Program-made: the position numbers and the translations under genes | Notes under the pieces: model-generated | The model's input: only the letters and a program-made list of their open reading frames with translations | What the model was told of the DNA's origin: nothing | Database searches by the model: none | NCBI GenBank assembly: GCA_016284355.1 | Contig: JAEEOQ010000113.1 | Coordinates: 1-57,152, forward strand | Source of the DNA: Lachnospiraceae bacterium | GTDB lineage: Bacteria > Bacillota > Clostridia > Lachnospirales > Lachnospiraceae | Reading direction: 5' to 3' | DNA: 57,152 nucleotides | In this document: positions 52,898 through 57,152 of the stretch, one piece after another | Layout of the letters: every line of letters starts with the position of its first letter | How positions within the stretch are numbered: the stretch's first letter is position 1

Positions 52898-54829
52898 TTA
52901 TTTTATCAATTCTTCAAGGGAGCTCTTTACTTCCTCTGTTACCTGCATTACTGTATTTACAGTATTTGTGGATTCTTCAGCGGATGTTGCAAGTTCCTGG
53001 GTCTTCTTGTTTACCTCCGAGGTGATCTCAACCATTCGGTCTACGCTCTTTAAGAGCTCCTCTACCTCGTGCTTAATAGTTGCGTTATTGTTGTTACTGT
53101 CATCTGCTGTATTCTTAGAACTTTCAGCAAGATTCTTTATCTCGTCTGCAACTACCGCGAAGCCCTTACCCGCCTCACCTGCTCTTGCAGCTTCTATAGA
53201 CGCATTAAGTGCGAGAAGATTGGTCTGACTTGAAATAGAGATAACCTCTTCATTGTTGGCATCAAGTCTTGAAACGTAATCACCGATCCTGCCGATAGCT
53301 TCTTTAAGATTGCCCGCAAAATCATTAATTTCATTCATGGCTTTGTTGATCTCTGTACTTTCATCGGCGTTGGTGCGGCTTGTTGCCTCGATGGCATCCA
53401 TGGATTCACCGATCCTGTCAAAGCTTTCATGAACCTTATCCGCAAATCTGCTGCGTTCTTCTGCCTCATGAGCATTTGCAGCCTCAACTTCATCAGCAAG
53501 TTTTTGGATCTTGTCTTTATCTCTTATTGCAATCTCTTTAGCGTAATAAACGCAGTTTTCCTTATGGTTAAATCCGTTAAAGATAGCGTCTGCCATAGCA
53601 GTGCATGTTTTATAACCACAGCCTCTGCAGTTGATGTTCTGCTTGTCTTTGGTGTCTTTTAACATATCTGCAAAGATCTTCTGACGCTGGCTTTCTGTAG
53701 GAGTATTATACCTGCAGGAAGCACTCTTGTCGGTGTAGTGTCTGATAAAATCATTAAGATCAAGATCTGCAAACTGCTTGTTAAGTCTGTTCATTCTGTC
53801 AGAAACCGGAGTATTTCTGCCCCATGCGGACTTTTTGCCATCATTTTTGCTAACACCCTTAATCTTTTGAATATTAATGAAAACCGACTCATCGCCGCGC
53901 TTTTCCGGCTCGATACCTGTTCCGTAAATACATCCGCCGGAGCAATTAAGGCAGTCGATAAAAAGATATGGGTTATTTCCCTTTTTTATCATCTCCTTGT
54001 TGCGGTCAATGTAAGCATACATATGACGTACGCCCTCCATCTGACGAATGCAGACATCATCGCCAAGAAGCCACTCAACATTATTTTTAAGTCCGCCCGG
54101 CATCGGATAAATGGAGCCAAGGCCATATTCTATCTCATCGGTAAAAGGCTTTGCACCGCTTACAGGATGCGCCTTTAAATATTTAACAAGGTGATCGAAA
54201 GTAACATTGTATGAAATATAACCGCCGGTATTCGGGTCGTCTATCTCATTTTTCTTTGCTATACAAGGACTGATAAAAGCAAGTTTATCGGTTACTTTCA
54301 TATATTTCTTTACATAGATCGCTCCGCACATCATCGGGGAGTGAACCGGAATAAGTTTTGGAAGCACATCAGGTGCATATTTTTCAATGTACCCCACTAC
54401 AGCAGGACAGGGCTGCGAGAGGCTTCCTTTGTAATTGTTCTTTGTAATGTAATTAATGTAAGCCCATGTGGTAATATCAGCCCCAAAAGAAATACTGATA
54501 ACTCTGTTTACACCAAGAGTTTTGAGTTCTCCAAGGATTCTTTCGTACTCGTTAATGTAATCAGCCTTAAAGGCAGGTGCTAAAAGGAGCGATATCTTTG
54601 TTCCTTTTTTAAGGTCCTCTATGAACCTTTCCGTATCGTCTTCATACTCTCTTGCCCCATGTACGCAGGCTTCTACGCACGAACCGCAGGCAATACACTT
54701 TTCGTTATCAACAACGATACGGTTTTTACCATCCACTTCCTGGGCTATATTGGCGCCCGGAGCCGGACAGGTACTGATGCATCTGTTGCAACCTATACAA
54801 TTGTCATTCGTTTTTACTAAAACCGCCAT
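52898..54829 (-). CDS. Soluble [FeFe]-hydrogenase-like chemoreceptor (ferredoxin + H-cluster domain + Fe-S + MCP signalling domain)
   Basis: A 643-residue protein with no membrane segment. Residues 11-21 ([11 protein letters not shown]) and 45-55 ([11 protein letters not shown]) bind two 4Fe-4S clusters. The [FeFe]-hydrogenase catalytic-type domain (about 75-330) keeps all four H-cluster cysteines: C141 in SQPCPAV, C189 in [10 protein letters not shown]296 and C300 in NCSGGC. The proton-relay Cys of bacterial HydA (CCPGW) is Pro here, as in sensory hydrogenases. A further CxxC-x4-C Fe-S motif (401-409, with C426) leads to a coiled coil and a methyl-accepting signalling domain (about 450-643; [20 protein letters not shown]). 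It is best read as an H2 or redox sensor driving chemotaxis; catalysis is not certain. Start at 54827-54829 after GGAGGA. Confidence 0.92.
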   Translation of the reverse strand: MAVLVKTNDNCIGCNRCISTCPAPGANIAQEVDGKNRIVVDNEKCIACGSCVEACVHGAREYEDDTERFIEDLKKGTKISLLLAPAFKADYINEYERILGELKTLGVNRVISISFGADITTWAYINYITKNNYKGSLSQPCPAVVGYIEKYAPDVLPKLIPVHSPMMCGAIYVKKYMKVTDKLAFISPCIAKKNEIDDPNTGGYISYNVTFDHLVKYLKAHPVSGAKPFTDEIEYGLGSIYPMPGGLKNNVEWLLGDDVCIRQMEGVRHMYAYIDRNKEMIKKGNNPYLFIDCLNCSGGCIYGTGIEPEKRGDESVFINIQKIKGVSKNDGKKSAWGRNTPVSDRMNRLNKQFADLDLNDFIRHYTDKSASCRYNTPTESQRQKIFADMLKDTKDKQNINCRGCGYKTCTAMADAIFNGFNHKENCVYYAKEIAIRDKDKIQKLADEVEAANAHEAEERSRFADKVHESFDRIGESMDAIEATSRTNADESTEINKAMNEINDFAGNLKEAIGRIGDYVSRLDANNEEVISISSQTNLLALNASIEAARAGEAGKGFAVVADEIKNLAESSKNTADDSNNNNATIKHEVEELLKSVDRMVEITSEVNKKTQELATSAEESTNTVNTVMQVTEEVKSSLEELIK

Positions 54830-54993
54830 GATTTGTCCTCCTTTTTGCGTCAAATAATATTATATCACACTATTGCGAATATTGTCTATTATATTTTGCA
54901 ATTTATGATGATTATTCTGCTTTTGTTTGTAAAAGAATGAATATTTCACTTTATTATTCAAATATGCGAAAAAACTGTCAAAAATAATTTTAC

Positions 54994-55023
54994 TTGACAT
55001 AAGGATCCGGTTCATGCTATTAT
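54994..55023 (+). promoter_or_regulatory. Promoter of queT
   Basis: A consensus TTGACA at 54994-54999 and TATTAT at 55018-55023, spacer 18 bases, about 23 bases before the riboswitch aptamer. Confidence 0.75.
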
Positions 55024-55045
55024 GTCCTTCGCGCTATTTCGCGCC

Positions 55046-55087
55046 GAGTGTTCGTAACCATCCACTCGTTAAACAAAACTAAGGAGG
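55046..55087 (+). promoter_or_regulatory. preQ1-I riboswitch
   Basis: The sequence GAGTG-TTCGTAACCATC-CACTC followed by GTTAAACAAAACTAAGGAGG matches the class I preQ1 aptamer: a five-base-pair P1 stem, a loop with the ACC segment, and an A-rich tail ending in ACTAAGG that folds back. The tail contains the Shine-Dalgarno sequence of queT, so binding of preQ1 would hide the ribosome site, i.e. translational control. Confidence 0.88.
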
Positions 55088-55095
55088 AATTTAAT

Positions 55096-55608
55096 ATGAA
55101 AGCAAAACATTCTGCCACATACGTGGCGCAAGCTGCTATTATTGCAGCTATTTACGTAGTCCTTACCTATCTTGCATCCCTTATGGGTATTGCAAACGGA
55201 GTTATCCAGGTAAGATTTTCCGAGATGATGTGTATACTCCCTATCTTCACATCAGCCGCTGTTCCGGGCCTTTTTGTAGGCTGTATCATCAGTAACATTA
55301 TCGCAGGCGGTGTTATCTGGGACGTTATCTTTGGAAGTATCGCCACACTTATCGGTGCGATCGGTACAAGATTACTTAGAAAGGCACTTATCAAAGGACA
55401 TCCGGTCTTTTCATTCCTGCCACCTATTATTTCAAATGCACTTATTATCCCGTTCGTTTTAGCTTATGCTTATAAGATGGAAGACAGCATCCCATTTATG
55501 ATGGGTACAGTCGGACTCGGTGAGCTTATCTCAGTCGGTGTATTTGGTGCTATTCTTTATGTAACAGTCAGAAAATACAAGAATGTGCTTTTCCCTAACG
55601 AAAAATAA
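55096..55608 (+). CDS. queT: Queuosine-precursor transporter, QueT family
   Basis: A 170-residue membrane protein of the QueT family, the substrate-capture (S) component of an ECF transporter for preQ1 or related queuosine precursors. About five to six hydrophobic segments; family features include VQVRFSEMMCILP-like IQVRFSEMMC (about residues 38-47), AAVPGLFVGCIISNI and GSIATLIGAIGTRLLR. I chose the ATG at 55096 because AAGGAGG lies eight bases upstream; the upstream extension to 55048 overlaps the riboswitch. The preQ1-I riboswitch directly before it confirms the substrate class. Confidence 0.93.
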   Translation: MKAKHSATYVAQAAIIAAIYVVLTYLASLMGIANGVIQVRFSEMMCILPIFTSAAVPGLFVGCIISNIIAGGVIWDVIFGSIATLIGAIGTRLLRKALIKGHPVFSFLPPIISNALIIPFVLAYAYKMEDSIPFMMGTVGLGELISVGVFGAILYVTVRKYKNVLFPNEK

Positions 55609-55620
55609 AAAGGTTACCAA

Positions 55621-55656
55621 AAAAGCTCTGTGTGATAGATCACGCAGAGCTTTTTT
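55621..55656 (+). terminator. Terminator of queT
   Basis: AAAAGCTCTG/CAGAGCTTTT plus GTGA/TCAC stem with one unpaired T/G position and a T6 run; 12 bases after the queT stop. Confidence 0.88.
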
Positions 55657-55668
55657 AATGCCTTTTAT

Positions 55669-56098
55669 GGGGGCGCCTTATTTATGCGCCTCCTCTTCCT
55701 TTTATCGCAGTCAAAAAATACTCATTTTCTAAAAAACATCCCGTCGCTTTTCATTAATGTGCATGCTGCGCTCAAAACTCGCCGTCCGGGCTTTGGTCTA
55801 TGAAATAATTGTTTTTATCTTTTAAGCAAACATACGTGGTCACCTCTCGCAGATGCGAGAGGCCATATAAATAATCAGGACACCTTACAAGCAAGCTTGA
55901 GGTGTCCTATTTATTTATATTACGGTGCTAATGCACCTTATGACCACTTACTTTAAATCTCAACCTTTATATACTAAACTCCCGCCCCTCCAGCTCAAAC
56001 AAATCGCTCGCACGCACCGAAAAAGCTCCCGGGACGTTTAAGAAAATGGCATTTTTCGCCAATCACGATCAAAGGAAGAGGAGGCGCTATATAGGCGC
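55669..56098 (+). repeat. Structured repeat element, left copy (about 430 bp)
   Basis: No gene. The element is bounded by short inverted ends: GGGGGCGCC..GCGCCTCCTCTTCCTTT on the left and AAAGGAAGAGGAGGCGC..GGCGC on the right. Conserved blocks shared with the inverted copy at 56463-56906 include TTTTATCGCAGTCAAAAAAT, GTGCATGCTGCGCTCAAAAC, CTCGCTCGCACGCAC and GTTTAAGAAAATGGCATTTT. The middle folds as GTGGTCA (55836-55842) with TGACCAC (55941-55947) enclosing three hairpins: CCTCTCGC/GCGAGAGG (55843-55862), AGGACACCT/AGGTGTCCT (55877-55908) with a CAAGCAAGCTTG loop, and GGTGC/GCACC (55924-55937). Confidence 0.85.
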
Positions 56099-56202
56099 AT
56101 CTCTTAGCTGCACGTGGCAGCTTAGTGAGAATACTACGATTCTCGTAAACCACTATTATGGATAGCCGTGAGCTAATATTATGATTAGCTCTAAGCCACC
56201 TT

Positions 56203-56322
56203 GATTTTGCTTAACTGCCATTAATGAGCGAGTGACTGACTTGTCAAGCCCTTGCCGCATATGCGGTGCGAAGCAGGCTTTACAAGTCAGGCGCTCGCTC
56301 GTATCCTGCATAAAGCAAAATC
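56203..56322 (+). ncRNA. Candidate structured RNA in the spacer between the repeat copies
   Basis: A 120-base nested stem: GATTTTGCTT/AAGCAAAATC at the base (56203-56212 with 56313-56322), GAGCGAG/CTCGCTC (56226-56232 with 56294-56300), TGACTTGT/ACAAGTCA and AAGCC/GGCTT, and CCGCATATGCGG at the tip. On the plus strand it is followed by GTGTTTTTTTATT, as in an intrinsic terminator. Further hairpins precede it: AGCTGC/GCAGCT, GAGAAT/ATTCTC, GAGCTAAT/ATTAGCTC. From 56325 to 56460 the DNA is AT-rich with no structure seen. No known RNA family recognised; expression is unproven. Confidence 0.45.
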
Positions 56323-56462
56323 AATATTGTTGTGAAGTGTTTTTTTATTCTGCTTAGTTCATTTAACTAATTTTACCAATTTAACTACCTTAATCAATTT
56401 AGCTATTCTATCTTATTTCGATTACTACACTTATTAAGCTTACTAAGACTTATTGCAGCAGA

Positions 56463-56906
56463 GGGCGCCGAAACGGCGCCTTCTCTTACTTTTAGAGCGA
56501 TTGGCAGAAAATGCCATTTTCTTAAACATCCCGGGGAGCTTTTCCCGTGCGTGCGAGCGAATTGTTTGAGCCGGAGGGGGTTGTACGAGTGGATTCATTA
56601 TAATTATTTGGTATTTAGATAATAAAAGTGGTCATAAGGTGCGTTAGCACCGGAAAGGAATAAGAAAAGTTATCTCAAGCTTGCTTGGAGGATAACTTTT
56701 TTATTCCGTATCAGCTCGCGTAAGCGAGATGTGACCACTTTTAGAAACACATAGTATAAAGTGAAGCAAAATCCACGAAGCACCCCCGACGGCGAGTTTT
56801 GAGCGCAGCATGCACATTTAAAGAAAAGCGACGGGATGGTTTTAGAAAATAAGTATTTTTTGACTGCGATAAAAGGAAGAGGAGGCGCAAAAAATAAGGC
56901 GCCCCC
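56463..56906 (-). repeat. Structured repeat element, right copy (inverted, about 440 bp)
   Basis: Inverted copy of the element at 55669-56098. Outer end GGCGCCCCC with AAAAGGAAGAGGAGGCGC; inner end GGCGCC GAAAC GGCGCC followed by TTCTCTTACTTTTA. The same four-stem core is found: GTGGTCA (56628-56634)/TGACCAC (56732-56738), GGTGC/GCACC (56638-56651), AAAAGTTATC/GATAACTTTT (56665-56700) and CTCGC/GCGAG (56715-56728). The third stem has entirely different base pairs from the left copy yet the same CAAGCTTGCTTG loop, so pairing is preserved by compensating changes. Confidence 0.85.
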
Positions 56907-56915
56907 AAAAATAAA

Positions 56916-56942
56916 AAAGGCTTCGGATCAACCGAAGCCTTT
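56916..56942 (-). terminator. Terminator of the GGGtGRT-family gene
   Basis: AAAGGCTTCGG/CCGAAGCCTTT perfect 11-base-pair stem, loop of five, followed on the minus strand by TTTTAT. Confidence 0.9.
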
Positions 56943-56957
56943 CGAAATATCAAATAA

Positions 56958-57152
56958 TTAGAACTTACCTGCCTTAGCAGCCTCTTCTACGGAAACTGCT
57001 ACAGATACAGTCATACCAACCATTGGGTTGTTACCTGCACCGATAAGACCCATCATCTCAACGTGAGCAGGAACTGAAGATGAACCTGCGAACTGAGCGT
57101 CTGAGTGCATACGGCCAAGAGTATCTGTCATACCGTATGAAGCAGGACCTGC
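56958..57152 (-). CDS. GGGtGRT-family protein, C-terminal part (gene runs off the right edge)
   Basis: The last 64 codons of a gene read leftward, beginning outside the window. The visible part (AGPASYGMTDTLGRMHSDAQ, FAGSSSVPAHVEMMGLIGAG, NNPMVGMTVSVAV) matches from memory the C-terminus of the GGGtGRT protein family, about 330 residues long, common in anaerobic Firmicutes and fusobacteria. The family name comes from a conserved motif that lies outside the window; its function is not known. Codon use is that of a highly expressed gene (similar to PFOR). Confidence 0.85.
   Translation of the reverse strand, partial: AGPASYGMTDTLGRMHSDAQFAGSSSVPAHVEMMGLIGAGNNPMVGMTVSVAVSVEEAAKAGKF

Noticed and set aside
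52898-54829. Call as catalytic HydA hydrogenase
   Set aside because: The proton-relay Cys is replaced and the protein ends in an MCP signalling domain, so a sensor role is more likely.
55669-56906. Integron attC array or CRISPR array
   Set aside because: There are only two copies in opposite orientation, no regular spacers, no integrase or cas gene.
56741-56953. 70-codon minus-strand frame in the right repeat copy
   Set aside because: The corresponding left copy is not open in this frame, and the region is shared non-coding repeat.

Overview
The window looks like chromosome of a low-GC, strictly anaerobic, Gram-positive member of the Clostridia, most likely a polysaccharide-degrading Lachnospiraceae (Butyrivibrio/Pseudobutyrivibrio/Lachnospira-like). 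The evidence is pyruvate:ferredoxin oxidoreductase as the pyruvate-oxidising enzyme, a DUF6472 protein, an [FeFe]-hydrogenase-like receptor, a GGGtGRT-family protein, several glycoside hydrolases with sugar ABC importers, FakB-type DegV proteins, lipoprotein-type solute-binding proteins and strong AGGAGG ribosome sites. The identification is inferred from gene content only.

Layout. 1-3.5 kb: end of a PAS signalling gene, tRNA-Thr(CGT), an HD hydrolase and two DegV proteins. 3.5-11 kb: an ABC-F ATPase, then a complete branched-chain amino-acid importer (livK-H-M-G-F) followed by a cytidylate-kinase-like gene. 11-19 kb: housekeeping and redox genes (DUF6472 protein, PFOR, RarA, HD protein, NUDIX hydrolase, DUF362 ferredoxin-like protein, DUF1858 protein). 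19-40 kb: carbohydrate island. It holds a LacI regulator with malE-malF-malG-like genes and a GH31 enzyme; an ArsR-type regulator with an LplA-B-C-like importer and a GH2 enzyme; a divergent GH43 lipoprotein; a type-B carboxylesterase; and a large GH2 enzyme. 40-45 kb: an AT-rich accessory island with a small lipoprotein, a zinc-ribbon membrane protein, an XRE regulator, a zeta-toxin-like kinase with a 59-residue upstream partner, a DUF4417/toxin-like/immunity-like trio and an Rpn-family nuclease. 45-55.6 kb: an esterase, a beta-helix lipoprotein, a Cache-domain chemoreceptor, a GNAT acetyltransferase, a GH3 enzyme, a soluble [FeFe]-hydrogenase-like chemoreceptor and a queuosine-precursor transporter (QueT) behind a preQ1-I riboswitch. 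55.6-56.9 kb: a gene-free 1.3-kb block made of two inverted copies of a ~430-bp structured repeat around a hairpin-rich spacer. The window ends in the 3' part of a GGGtGRT-family gene.

How the genes work together. The two CUT1 sugar importers lack their own ATPase, so a shared MsmX-type ATPase elsewhere is expected. Each importer sits with one cytoplasmic glycosidase (GH31 or GH2) and one regulator, and similar operator-like palindromes recur in front of the regulated units. The extracytoplasmic GH43 lipoprotein shares the ArsR-type operator region with the Lpl-like operon, which suggests one co-regulated oligosaccharide pathway. PFOR supplies reduced ferredoxin; the hydrogenase-like receptor could couple H2 or redox state to chemotaxis.

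The most unusual items are the inverted structured repeat pair at 55.67-56.91 kb, the hydrogenase/MCP fusion at 52.9-54.8 kb, the small accessory toxin-like cluster at 41.5-43.8 kb, and the operator architecture at 33.45-33.76 kb.
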